Positions 24,930 through 36,500 of a stretch of 64,000 bases of DNA are shown in pieces. Position 1 is the first letter of the stretch, and every line of letters starts with the position of its first letter. Origin of the DNA: Pelecanus crispus (lineage: Eukaryota > Chordata > Aves > Pelecaniformes > Pelecanidae); NCBI RefSeq assembly GCF_030463565.1, contig NC_134659.1:8688511-8752510 (forward strand), in the 5' to 3' direction. The position numbers and the translations under genes were made by a program. The notes under the pieces are model-generated. The model was not told the DNA's origin. It saw only the letters and a program-made list of their open reading frames with translations, and ran no database searches.

Positions 24930-25530
24930 CGGGGGGGACACAGCCCCTGAGCCGGGGCAGCCGGGCACACTGGGGGCTGCGGCCCCCCGGGGGGACAGCG
25001 GGGAGCCCGGGGCCGGCTCGGGGCAGCCGGCAGGGCCGGGGGGCAGCGGGGGCGGCGGGGGCAGCCCCGGCCCCGGGCTGGGGACGTTCAGGAGGCGCCG
25101 GTGCTGGACAGCTCCGCCCCGGGCCCCGCCCCTCCCGGCCCCGCCCCTCCCCCCCCGGTGTCGCCCCCTGCCCCCGAGCTGCGGTGCCGCTCCCCGGGGA
25201 CCCGCCCGGCCCCTCCGGGCTCACCGGGCCCCGCCGGCCCCACCTGTCTGGGGCCGGTGCCATCTGTCCAGAGCCGGAGCCATCTGTCCCCCCGCTGCTG
25301 TCTGTCACCCCCCGGTGTCCCCCGCACCCTCGGGACCGCGGTGGGGCTGCCCCGCCCCGGGGTGACGCCCCGATGAACACCCCCCCCCCCCCGTGCCCCT
25401 GCGGCAAGGATCTGCCCGGGGGGGGTTGTGCTTGGGGGGGCTCCCGCTCCCCCCGTGCTGCCCGGCGAAGGGCGGTGAAGCCGCCGGCGGCCCCGCAGCG
25501 GCATCTGAGCTGCCGGGCACCGCAGAGCCC
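24930..25530 (-). promoter_or_regulatory. CpG island with GC boxes (candidate alternative promoter)
   Basis: The segment is dense in CpG and holds several Sp1-type GC boxes, for example CCCCGCCCCTCCC, near 25,115-25,155. On the minus strand a reasonable splice donor, GGCCCG|GTGAGC, occurs with its exon end at 25,225. This would suit a non-coding first exon of the long NAV1 transcript, but no coding exon nearby proves it. Confidence 0.35.
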
Positions 25531-28500
25531 AGGGTCGCTTCGGCACCCAGCACCGTGGCCAAAAAGCAACACCTCCTATTGCACCTCCTGAGGGCTTCAC
25601 CACCTCCCCAAAACCTCCCCAAAGCCCCCCCGAAGCCTCAGTGCTGCCGTGGGGCCCAGCATCCCCCAGCGCTGTGTCCTGGCCAGCTCAAGCCTTTGGC
25701 CAGGAGCCATCCCGCAGCCCAGGCGCAGGCGCTGGGACGGGTGACATTTGGATAAACTCCTGTCTGGGCCAAAACACGCCGAAGCCGATTGCATCATTTA
25801 TTTAGCCCCCTGTTCCCGCCGCATCGTGGACCTGGCCCTTTGCTCCCGGGATTTTTGAGCAAGAGCAGATGTCGCAGCGTCTGCGTTCGCCTCCGCCGCC
25901 GTGCGGAAACGGCCCCCCCGGTCCTCAACCCTTGAAACCTGGAAGCCCCCGACGCATCTTGGCTTTGCTGAGCGGAGTGGCGGGGAGAGGCAGCTGCACG
26001 GCGGGGCTGCGAGATGCATTAACTCAGCAGATGCTGTCGCGTTCGCACGCGTACACGTGCGGTGTGATGGTCGGGGGGCAGCTGCGCTTGTCTTCCCCCA
26101 TCCCGGCACGGGCGGTGCATCCCCAGCGCTCGCTGATGAGACCCTCACTGCCTGCCCACTCCTGCCGACACTCAGCTCTCCAAGCCCACAGCAGGCAGAG
26201 CGGGGTCTTCGGGCTACCCAGAAAAGTAATTTTTCCCCCCGAAAGTGGGTTAAGGATTTAAAAAAAACGCTGCAGGGGGTGTGGGGTGGGTAACGCTGGG
26301 GACACAGCAAAGGTTGGGCACAGCGTGGCCCAAAGCAGGAGCTTTAACCCCAAGAGCAGAGACCCGGAGCCTGGGGTGGGCATGCGCCACCCCTGCATCC
26401 CTCCCTGCGAAGCAGCTGAGCTCCAAGCTGGGGCATTTTTAGATCCCGAATCTGCTTGGGGCGATGAACCGGGTGAAGGAAAGCCAACTCATGGCTCTGA
26501 ATCCCAACTGAACCCCCCAGTCCCACCCTGGTACGGACCATTCCCACCATGAGCAAAACTTCCCTGTCTGGTCTTACCTGGGCAAGTGGGATGAGATCTC
26601 CCCTCCGCCCGACAATCCCTCATACAACAAATAAATCCGCTGCTCTTGCAGCCAGGACTCCTCCCTGCAGCGTTCACCCCGAGAGCCACGGTGGCACCCC
26701 AAGGGGGTTTCCCTTGGGACAACCAGGTGTTTGCAATGGAAAGCAAAAGCCACGGGGAGCCCTTAATGGGATGAGTGGATTTTCCAGTGAGCTCTAAATC
26801 CGCAGTGGCTACTGGCAAATACCTCCCTGCTTGGGTCTTGGGTGGGTTGCGGCGGTCCCCGCTCCGAGCGTGAGCAGGCAGGCTGCCTGCCCACCACTGC
26901 TGCCAGACTCAAGTGACACGTGGCCCGGAGGGAGCCACGTCCCTGGACCCTAAGCATGTCAGCATGGTCATGACCTGGTCAGCAGGACCCTAAGCATGTC
27001 CTTGATCCCGATGTCCCCAAAGAGCCGGGGACTGCCACTTACGTGCGTGGCTGGAAGAGGCGGGCAGGGGCTGGCAATGCCCCCCCGACCCCGGCGCTCC
27101 CCCCGGCAGCCCCAGAGCAGGTGGCAGCTCTCGTCCCACCACCCTCTTGCACGTGAAATTAAACCTCCCGCCTCAAAGGGATGCGGCTAATGGAACCACC
27201 ATGGCTCCCTCACACCCAGAAGATGCGCAGCTTTCCCAGAGGGGAGCCCGAGCATCCCTTGAGCATCCCACCTGCCCGCAGCCAGCAGCCCATGCGAGGA
27301 CGGCAGCACTCCTGCCTTCCCCCTCGCCCACCCCGCGGTGCATATCCCCTGGGATGGACACCCCGGCGTGGAGCCGAGTCCCCAGGTGCCAGCAGCGAGG
27401 GAGGGTGCAGAGCCCAGCGGGGTGAGGGGCAGGGAAGAGAGGGGGAAGGGGTGGAGGCAAAGCTGTGACTTATCATCCGGCCATGAGCAGGGGTAGTTTC
27501 CGCTGCCGGAGGTGACCGCCGCCCGGCCACATCCGCACGGGCCCCGCGGCCATGTCCAGTGGGAGCCGAGGATGACGATGGGGGGGACGAGCACAAAGCC
27601 AGCTCCTCCAGCTCCCACCTCCGCTCCTCCGTGGGAGTCAGGGAACCCAGGGAATCCAGGCAAATACTGGGAGGCGTTAACTCAAGCGCTGGCCCCCACC
27701 CCAAACCCGCTCCCCGCAGCACAGCCGAGACCTTCGGAGCCCGATCCCCACATCCCAACGGTGGGAGGATGCCAGGACACCAGTCCCACTGCCCCAGCGC
27801 GCCCTGGGGATGGGTGGCTTGTCCCCACCTGTCCCCTCCCCATGCGATGCCTTGGGGCACCCCGACCCCTGATGCCTGCAGGGCAGCACCCGGGCTCCCA
27901 GCTTCATCCCCTCTGTGGCCAAATCCTGCCCCGGCACCAGCAGGTGCAAAAGGCAGCTCCCGCAGCAGGGGCTTGGCTGAGTCCAGCCCCGAACGCAAGG
28001 AGCCATGGTGTAAATCAGGTGCCAGAGGACGGTGTCACCGCGCTTCCATGGGGACACACGGTGACTGCAAGGGGCAGCAGGGCAGGAGCCAGGGTGGCAC
28101 CAGGTCGTGCTGCCAAGCCTTTTGGGGAAGGGGATTTACAGGATGCGACCCTGCCATGAAGCAACAGGCAGCCATTGCGGGTGCTCATGGGGACCCCACA
28201 CTGAGATGCGTTGACACAGAGCCCCCCCATGAAGGTCCCAGGGGACAGCGCTGATGCTGCAGGAGGTTCGGGGACGCACTAGCATGGGGCATTGACCAGG
28301 CAAGCTCGGAGCAGAGTGGGGGACCAAGTCCCGCAGCCAGAGGCATCTTCACCCCAGCTCCTGCCCCCCACATCCCCACCAACCCCCTGGGACAGAGCAA
28401 AGCTCCAAACCCCCCTGTGCCTCTCTCCCCAGTTAAGGAAAATCCTGCCTTCTCCAGTTATTGCCGCTTGCTGTGATGGTGGCGGTGGGTGCCGAGCGCC

Positions 28501-29202
28501 AGGGGCTCCTCCAGCCCCTCTCCCCCCGAGCATCCACTAACCCGGGCAGGTGATCCGGCAGCAGTGCCCGATGTCCCTAACACCGCCCAGACTCCACAGC
28601 ATGGCCGGGCAAAGCTCGTTAGAGGTCACTTGCTAACGAGCAGGGCTCGGGCTCTGCCGGCAAATATACCAGGGAAGCTGTTGGAGCCTGCTGGGAAGGG
28701 GTTGGTGGCTTATCTGTCACCTGGGAGCGTTTGAGGAGGACCCACGGGTGCTGGCAATTTGCCACCTGCCTGCAGCCCGTGCCTCAGTTTCCCCACGTGC
28801 TGCCATCAGCCTCATCAGCGCCTGTGGCCACCAATTGCCCCAGTGGGTCCCTGCTCCCCAGGGTGTGTTTTTGGGGGCTGGCACTCCTCTGGGCTTGGTT
28901 AGGGCTCGGGGACCGACCCTGCCCCTTGGGGCCAGGCTGGTGACATGAGCTGGGGTTTCCCTGGGGACACACGGGGCAGCAGGCAGTGCCAGCGTGGGTC
29001 CCAGCTGCCCCGTCCCTGGCGACTCATCCTTGCCACTGCTTGGTTCCTCCCTGCCCAGGGTGCAAAGGGCTGCAGGAGGACAGCGCGGGGCATCCCCAGC
29101 TGCCACCCAGCAGGTGACGGGGGCTGTCACCCACTTGCCAGCAGAGTGTGGGGGGGGTCACCACGGCGGCGGGAATGGGTGCTGAAGAGCCCCAGCCCAT
29201 GC

Positions 29203-29302
29203 TGGTTTCCTCATCCCACGCTGGTTTCCTCATCCCACGCTGGTGTCCCCATCCCAGGCTGGCGTCCCCATCCCAGGGTGACATCCCCATCCCAGGTTGT
29301 CA
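29203..29302. repeat. ~19-bp tandem repeat, about 5 units
   Basis: Units such as CATCCCACGCTGGTTTCCT and CATCCCAGGCTGGCGTCCC follow each other with a few substitutions. Confidence 0.9.
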
Positions 29303-29984
29303 CCCCCCCTGTCACTTTGCTGGGCTTGTCAGACCCCCCAGGAGCAAGCACAGGCGAGGGGACGTCCTGCCGATCAGTGAGTGAAAGCAGCTCTGCAAGG
29401 GTGATGGGCACGGCCAGGCACCCTCCTCCCCGCAGCACTGGCTCTGGCTCCACACGGATCCTGATCCGGTCACGGGAAGGAGGAACATGGCCCCAGGGCA
29501 CGCGTCTGTCCGGTGCCGGAGCCTGGGGGGCACCGGGGACAGGACAGGGTGCCCGAGCCTGGTGTCACCACGTCCCGTCCCCACGACGGCTCCAGCCAGG
29601 CCCAGCAGCGGGTCGGTGGCGCAGCCTGGGGCTCCCGCAGGGCCGGGGGCCCCGGGGGCTGCAGTGGCCCCGACGGGGTCAGGGGTCCGGCCAGCCCCCG
29701 GCTCAGTGGCTGCACCCCAAGAACCAGCCCAGGGGGGGTCACCTGCCCCCCCCGCCCCCATCTGCCTGTGGCCCAGGCCCCACGTCCCCCCCGGTGCCGG
29801 GGCCCCACTCCCGTCCACAGCCGGAAACATCTTTTTCCTGTCCATGGCGCTGCGGGCGTGGGGGGGGCAGCAGGAAAAAACCCTCGTGTCTCGGCGGGTT
29901 ATTTATAACCTGCTGCCAGCGAGGCCAGCGAGGCCGGCCGGATCACCCCGCAGCATCCCCACTTGCACCCCGAGCCCTGCTCCA

Positions 29985-30115
29985 GCCCCCAGCAGCCCCA
30001 TCCCTGACCCCATCCCCATCTCCGTCCCCATCCCTGTCCCTATCCCCATCCTCATTCCCATCCCATCCCAGTCCTCGTCCCCATCCCATCCCCATCCCTC
30101 CCCCCGACCCCGTCC
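29985..30115. repeat. Pyrimidine-rich CCCATC simple repeat
   Basis: An imperfect run of short pyrimidine-rich units (ATCCCC, ATCCCT, GTCCCC) makes this strand almost free of purines other than the A/G of each unit. Confidence 0.85.
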
Positions 30116-30572
30116 CCCTCCCCGCACACCAAGATTCAGCCTGGAAACCCCCTTAGCGGAAGGAGGCGGCCCAAATCTTGCCTCAGGGACGAGCCAACCA
30201 ACACCAGCGCCCACCCAGCCCCACGCTCCCGTCCCACCCCGTCTTCCCCGGTTCAGAGCCACCCTGGCCCCTTGGGAGCCGGTTCCCTGTCCAGGGATGT
30301 GCTGCAGGGCCGGATCCGGCCCATGCCCGCGCCCCAGGAGCTTTTTGCCCCATCCAGTCCCTGGCAGGAGGGAAACCCACAGGAAAACACGGGGGGAAAC
30401 TGAGGCACGGGGCTGGCGGGGTGAGGAGGGCGCAGGGCTGCGAGCTGGCTGAGGGCAGGGCCACGGGGAGCGGCTGGGGGACGTGTGCGGGCAGAGCAGG
30501 CAGAGCAGGCAGCTCTTGCCCACCCATAGAGGTGGCGGGCAGCCCCGCACCCCCCCGGCAGGGCATGGGCAG

Positions 30573-30637
30573 TTACTCAGCGCCTGCAAAATGACTCAGC
30601 CAGGATCCGGCCGGGCCAGCTGGGATTTCCTGACTCA
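30573..30637. promoter_or_regulatory. Cluster of three AP-1 / MARE-like sites
   Basis: TTACTCAG (30,573), ATGACTCAGC (30,591) and TGACTCAGC (30,631) lie within 65 bases. Two are perfect TGACTCA AP-1/NF-E2 cores followed by GC, as in half of a Maf recognition element. Spaced repetition of the same core is more than expected for random GC-rich DNA. No gene start adjoins, so an enhancer is the natural reading, but it is inference. Confidence 0.45.
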
Positions 30638-30658
30638 GCTTCCCTGGCTGCAAAACTT

Positions 30659-30683
30659 GGGGGGGGGGGGGGGGGGGGGGGGA
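30659..30683. repeat. Poly-G run, 25 bases
   Basis: An uninterrupted run of 25 G on the plus strand lies 20 bases after the AP-1-like cluster. It can form a G-quadruplex, and its true length is uncertain. Confidence 0.95.
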
Positions 30684-31231
30684 GTGAGTGTCCAACCCCA
30701 CCTTGCAACAACATGGACACCAACACACCCTGCCGAGGGGTGCAGGGGGCTCGCCCCGTCCCTCTGACCCCCCCGGGAGCACCCAGATGCTCTCTGGCAC
30801 CAGGGATGGCGGCGCGAGCAGCTACGGCAAAGCCCTGGGGAGCGCGGGCAGCATCCCAGCAACCGTGGGCAAACCCTGCCAGCGTGGGGGGCACGCGCTT
30901 GCCCGCTTTGGGCCGGCCGGGGGCATCCGGCAAGGGATGGCTGCGGGACCAGCATCCCGGCACACCCCGGCTCCCTGGCTCTCCTCCCAGTTGGTTTTTT
31001 CCTAGGTGAAATCCAGGAAAACAGGGCGCCCCGGCGCACGCACGCTGCGGGTCTTCACCGCTTCCCTCCCGCTGGGTGATGGCACGCTGATGTCCCGTGG
31101 GGGATGCGGCCCATGCTGAAGTCACGTCTAAGATTACCCCTTGTGCCGTCCCATCCCGGTTTGGCCGCAGCAACAAGCAAAGCCGGGCTGCAACGCTGCC
31201 GGCTCCTCAAGAGCCATCCCACATGGGGCTC

Positions 31232-31304
31232 GGGGATGCTCCATCACCCCGGGGACGCTCGGCCACAGAGTGGCCGAGCGTCCCCGGGGTGATGGAGCAT
31301 CCCC
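31232..31304. repeat. Perfect 34-bp inverted repeat with 5-base loop
   Basis: The left arm (31,232-31,265, beginning GGGGATGCTCCATCACCCCG) is exactly complementary to the right arm (31,271-31,304, beginning TGGCCGAGCGTCCCCGGGGT). The loop is CAGAG at 31,266-31,270. I checked all 34 pairs by eye and found no mismatch. As RNA it would fold into a 73-base perfect hairpin; as DNA it can extrude a cruciform. It carries no similarity to a known transposon end that I recognise, and no flanking target-site duplication is obvious. Confidence 0.95.
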
Positions 31305-31999
31305 AGGGTGGCCGAGCACTCAGCAGAGAGAGGCCATCATGCCCCCGGCTCTTTCGCTACGGGTGGAAACAGCATTTTAAAACAAAGCCAAAGTCCTCAC
31401 TGCCCTTACCCGCTGTCCCCACGCCAGGATGGGGGACGTGAAGCGTCTGGAGCCGCACGGCCCTGGGCACCCGTCCCAGGGCCCACCCATGGGTGCCTGC
31501 GGCCCCGCAGCACCTTCCCGTGCCCAAAATGAGGGCAGGCACCGCGAGCTGCCGGCACCGAGCTGCTCTGCCTGCAGAGAGATGTGGGGCAGCACGACAT
31601 GCGTTTTCCCACCCCCAGGCCAGCTCTCTGGAGAACCGTCACCCGTTTTGGCAGCCCCCGTGCCTCAGTTTCCCTCCGTCACCCTTAGCTGGCACCGCTC
31701 TCCTCCCCGGGGCTGGGTTGGGGAGGCAAGGCAGGAGCGGGCAGCACCGGCACCTGCCTCCAGCACTGCGGCGGCTTCCCGCAGCCCCCCTCCGCCGTGT
31801 CGGGGACTGGGGGGTGTCCGGAGGATGCCGGGGACACGGGAGTTTGCCGGCCTGACCACGCTGCTCCCGGGGCCGCCCCACGCTGCGGCTCCCGCTGCCG
31901 AAGCGGGGTCCCCGCGGAGAGCCGGGGACATCGGGGGGGCACAGGGGAGGGGACACGGGGGGGCTGCCCCGAGCGTCAGGTGGTGCCAGCCCCCACAGC

Positions 32000-32600
32000 C
32001 GCTGCCCGTCACCCCCAGTCCCCGCCCGGATGCCCCCCCGTGCCGCCGCTGCCCCCGCAGCTCGACCCCCTCACCTCGCCCCCACCGCCGTGCCCCCCCA
32101 CCGCCCGCCGTGCCCCCCACCGCCCGCCGTGCCCCCCGCGCCTCTCCGGTCCCCGACGGGGCGGCCCCGAGCGCCACCGACCCCCTCGGGGTGTCCCCCG
32201 TGTCACCGCCGGTCCCCGCAGGGCGCCCCCCAGCACCCCCCGGGGGTGCCCCCACGGCCCCGGCCCCCCCCGGTTGCCCCCCCCCGCCCCGCTCCCGCTC
32301 CCCCGCGGGGCAGGGCCGGGCGCGGCACTCACCGATCGCTGCGCCCGGTGCCGCCGGGGAGCGGCCGGGACCCCGCGCCGGGCCGGGCCGGGCCGGGGAG
32401 GAGCCGCGCAGGCCCCTGCCCGGCCCCCGCCCGCTCCGGCCGCCCGGGGGTGCCCGCCCCCGCCCCCGGCCCCGGCCCCCGGCCCCCAGAGGCGGCTGCG
32501 GGGCGGGCCCCGCCCGCCCGCGCCCCCGGTGCCCCCGGTGCCGCCTGGAGCCGGCGGCGGAGCCGAGGCAGGGACCCCCCCCGGGCCCCCCGACCCAGGG
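32000..32600. promoter_or_regulatory. CpG island between NAV1 long exons and RNPEP, with a minus-strand donor
   Basis: The region is almost entirely G and C with abundant CpG. On the minus strand, GCAGCGATCG|GTGAGTGCCG gives a strong donor with exon end at 32,333. A non-coding first exon starting within about 32,340-32,600 and splicing to the exon at 17,149 would provide a 5' end for the long NAV1 isoform. With RNPEP starting near 33.5 kb on the other strand, the two would form a divergent promoter pair about 1 kb apart. The donor is seen; the transcript is inferred. Confidence 0.4.
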
Positions 32601-33320
32601 GCTCCCCCATGGACCCCCCATGGACCCCCCCATGGACCCTCCCTATGTCCCTCCCCGACTCCCCCCATGGATACCCCGCCGTGGATCCCCCCCCTATATC
32701 CCCTCCCGCCCCCCCCGGCTCTCCCCATGGATCCCCCCCCTCCCCGGATCCCGACATGGTCCCCTCCCGTGGACCCCTCTCGGATTCCCCATGGCCCCCC
32801 CCCGACCCACGGATGCCCCCCCCATGCATTCCCTTGACCCATGGATTTCGCCCCCCCCCGAGCCCCCCTCCCGATCCCACGAGTCCCCTCCATAGATGCT
32901 CCCAGAGCTGCCCCATGGACCCCCCTTGATCCTCCCAGATCCCCCCCCCCCCCCCATGGACCCCCCTTGATCCTCCCAGATTCCTCCCCCCCATGGACCT
33001 CCCGCACAGATCCCCCCAGATCCCCCCCTCCCCCTGCATCCCCCCCCATGGTTCCCCCCCTTGGGTCCCCCTCCCATTGATGCCCCCAGATCCCTCCCCC
33101 CCGTGGATCCCCCCTTGACCCCCCGACCCCTCCCCCCATGGACACCCCCCCCGCTCCCCACAGATCCCTCCCCCGCCATGGATCCCCCCGGACCCTCCCC
33201 CTCGGATGCCCCTGCACTGATCCCCCCGGATCCCTCCCCCGTACCCCCCTCGGATCCCCCCCCCCGTACCCCCCTCGGATCCCCCCCCCCGTACCCCCCT
33301 CGGATCCCCCCCCCCGCCGC
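32590..33320. repeat. C-rich degenerate repeat upstream of RNPEP
   Basis: The plus strand is dominated by runs of C broken by ATGGA, GATCC and GACCC. Near 33,240-33,310 a unit of about 26 bases (GTACCCCCCTCGGATCC plus a C run) is repeated three times. It is low-complexity DNA; long frames opened on either strand are composition effects. Confidence 0.85.
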
Positions 33321-33536
33321 TGCCCCTCGCCCCGCCCCGCCCCCGACAGGCCCCGCCCCCGCCAGGCCCCGCCCCCGTGCCCCCGCCCCGTGCCCCCGCC
33401 CCCTTCCCGGCGCGCCCCGCCCCCGCCAGGCCCCGCCCCGTGGCTCCGCCCCGCCCCGTGGCCCCGCCCCCTTCCCGGAGCGCCCCGCCCCCGCCAGGCC
33501 CCGCCCCGCCCCGCGGCCCCGCTCCCGGCAGCGGCG
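33320..33536 (+). promoter_or_regulatory. RNPEP: RNPEP promoter, GC-box array
   Basis: Immediately upstream of the RNPEP start codon there are more than ten Sp1-type CCCCGCCCC boxes, several within a repeating unit of the form CCAGGCCCCGCCCC. There is no TATA box. The arrangement is typical of a housekeeping CpG-island promoter and continues as a CpG island through exon 1 to about 33,990. Confidence 0.75.
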
Positions 33537-36500
33537 ATGGCGGCGGTTCGGGACCCGGCCTCGGCCAGCAGCGCGGGCGCGTGGGCGCTGCGGCACCTGC
33601 ACCTGGAGCTGCGCGTGGCCTTCGCGCCGGCGGGCGCGGGGCGGCTGCACGGGACGGCGCGGCTGGAGCTCGAGCTGCTCTGCGCGCGCGAGGGCGCGGG
33701 GCCGCTGCGGCTGGACGCGCACCCCACGCTGGTCGCGCGCCGCGCCACGCTCCGGCCGCCCGGCGGCGGGGAACCGGTGCGGCTGCCCCTGAGCGGCCGG
33801 CGCTTCGCCGGGTACGGCAGCGCCCTGCACCTCGGCCTGCCGCGGCCCCTGCGCCCCGGGCAGCGCCTCAGCGTCGAGATCGACTACGAGGCGGGCGAGG
33901 GGCCCGGGGTGAGGCGGGGGGGCGCGGGGCGCGCCGGCAGCCCCCGGGGAGCCCCCGCGGGGAAGCCGCTTCCCGGCTCCGTCAGCGGGGAGCTCCCGTG
34001 GGCGACAGCCGGGGACCCCTCACCCCGGGACCCCCCCTCACCCCGGGGGGACCCCCTCACCTCGAGACGACCCCCTCACCCCGGGACCCCCTCACCCCGG
34101 GACCCCCCCCCTCACCCCAGGACGACCCCCCTCACCCTGCGACCCCCCTCACCCCGGGTTCCCCCTCACCCCGTGGGTTCCCCCTCACCCTGGGACCCCC
34201 CCCTCACCCCGGGAACCCCCTTGCCCGGGGGGACCCCTCACCCCGGGACCCCCCCTCACCCAGGCAGGGGGGACCCCCCTCACGCTGCGACCCCCCCCTC
34301 GCCCAGGTGACCCTCCTTACCCTGAGATGACCCCCTCACCCCCGGGACCCCCCCCTCACCCGGGGGATCCCCCTCACCCTGGGACTCCCCTTGCCCGGGG
34401 GACCCTCCCTCACCCCGGAGGGAACCCCCTCACCCTGGGATCCCCCTCACCCCAGGATGACCCCCTCACCCCGTGACCCCCCCTCGCCTGGGGGGAACCC
34501 CCTCACCCGGGGACCCTTGGCCGGGGGGACCCCCCCTCACCCTGCAACCTCCTCACCCCCGGGACCCCCCCTCACCCTGTGACCCCCCTTGCCCAGGGAA
34601 CCCCCCCCTCACCTGGGGGACCCCCCCTCGCCTGGGGGGAAAACCCCCCTCTCCCCGGGACCCCCCCTCTCCCCGGGACCCCCCCTCACCCGGGGTCTCT
34701 CCCTTCCCTCCCTGCCCCAGGTGTGCTGGCTCACTCCCGAGCAGACAGCGGGGAAGCAGAAGCCCTTCATGTACACGCAAGGCCAGGCCGTCCTCAACAG
34801 GTCCTTCTTCCCCGGCTTCGACACCCCGTCAGTCAAGTGCACGTATTCAGCCTCCGTGAAGGTAAGCGGTGCTCCCGGGAGCACGCCGGGGCGCAGGCCC
34901 ACCCCCGCCTCACGCTCTTCTTTCCCAGTGGGAGGTGGCCAAAATATTCGGTGCTTGAGACCAAAACATCAGCTAGCTGTTGGGATCAACTCGGCGTTTA
35001 AACCTCTCTGCTCTCCTCATGCTGCTGCACTTGTCTAACTAATTCCTCTAATTATCACAGAAAACCCCGGTTTTGCCCCGTAGCAGTCCGAGGGCAGTGG
35101 GATGCCTGCTCCTGGCGTGTGTAGCAGCAGGAGGGCGACTGGGATGAGCCAAGTTTCGGGGGACACAGCTGGAGGCGGGGGGTGATGCTGGGCTGCACCA
35201 AGTCCTGGTGGTGGTGCCAGGGCTGCCGGGCTTCTGAGACGGAAGGAGCAGCCGCTGGTCCCCAGATTTAGTACAAAAACAGGACCAAATAATCCAAATA
35301 CCCTCCTTGCGTGCAGGCAGTCACGCAGTGGCACTGGGCCGCCCCAGAATGCTGGCCTGCTGTGGGCGAGGGAAGCCGCTTATCGGTGTGACACCAAGCC
35401 AACGCTGACAGCACGTGGTGGCATCAGCTGGTGATGCCAGAATTATTTATTTTGCCTCTTGCTCTAATTTCTGCCTTTAAAGCTTCAGCAGTGTCTCCCC
35501 CCTGCCAACGGGTGAGTGTGGGGCTCGGCTGTCATAGAGCCCCAGCGTGATGCTCTGTACCAAGAAAACCATATTCCCTGCAGCACCGCGGGGGCTCGCC
35601 CCGCATTCGGAAGAGGAGAGACCAGATCAGTCTCCCAGGGCTCAGCCCAGGCCGGTGGATTGGCCACGGGTTCTACTTTGGCTTGAGAACGGGAAAAACA
35701 AGTTGTTGTGTAAGAAATGGGAGGAGAGCCGGCGTCTGAAGGGTCTGCATCCTTTGCCCTTTCAGCACCTGCAGCTCCAGCATTTCTTTATCTCGCTGGC
35801 ACCTCACACGGCAGCTCCAGGTGTGCCGGTGTTGCACCCAGCTGGTGTTTGAGCGCAAGTGCCCAGTGATGCTGTCGCAGGGATGCAGCTGTGATCCCAA
35901 GTTGGAGCTCGGGGTGTTACTGCTCTGCACCCCAAAACCTGCAGTGCCCGTGGACCCGGCCACTTCCAGCGTGCTGGGATGTGTTCGCCATTAGGCATCG
36001 TGGTGTCCCTGGCTGGGTTGGCTGACATCCCACTCTGTACGCTACAGATCTAACGTTTTTATCGGTGTCCAGGTTCCTGAGGGTTTCATGGCTGTGATGA
36101 GCGCCACGAGCTGGGAGAAGCGGGACGATAACACCTTTGTCTTTGAGATGTCCCAGCCGATCCCATCATACCTGATTGCTCTGGCTGTTGGGGACATTGT
36201 GTCTGCTGACGTTGGCCCAAGGTAAGTGGCTCTGGAGGGGACCCGAGCGTTAAGCCCTGGCTGTGGGAGCCGCATGGTGAAGCTCCCATGCCATGCTGTC
36301 CCGTGGCAGCTGCCTGCTGCCTCTCCCTGCCCCGCTGGGCTCTGGAGAGCCGGCAGGCACAGAGACACTGACTGCAAGCGTGACCCGGTCAGTCCTCCGT
36401 CTGCTGTGCACGTGAGCTGCGTCATCAGACCGCAGGCTCTGCCGGGTGAGGGTGTTCCTTGCTCTCGAGAGTGAGGAGGAGCCTCAGTGCTGGGTCCCCT

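Larger units (their letters stand above)
25531..30570. other. Gene-free region with short tandem repeats
   Basis: No coding exon, RNA gene or transposon is recognisable. Minus-strand donor-like sequences (CAG|GTAAGAC with exon end near 26,577; CGCAC|GTAAGTGG near 27,040) have no convincing matching acceptor plus conserved frame. Two local tandem repeats are listed separately. Confidence 0.55.

Noticed and set aside
23309-25591. Long frames on both strands through the 12-bp array read as real repetitive proteins
   Set aside because: At least four frames are equally open, the unit is divisible by three, and there is no promoter, splice or domain evidence. Kept only as a low-interest finding.
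26489-26818. Minus-strand donor-like site near 26,577 as part of a coding exon
   Set aside because: The frame before it has no similarity to NAV1 or any family, and no convincing acceptor in phase was found.
32009-33830. Long Gly/Arg-rich minus-strand frames opposite the RNPEP promoter
   Set aside because: They translate C-run repeats and GC boxes, and overlap RNPEP exon 1 on the other strand; composition artefacts.
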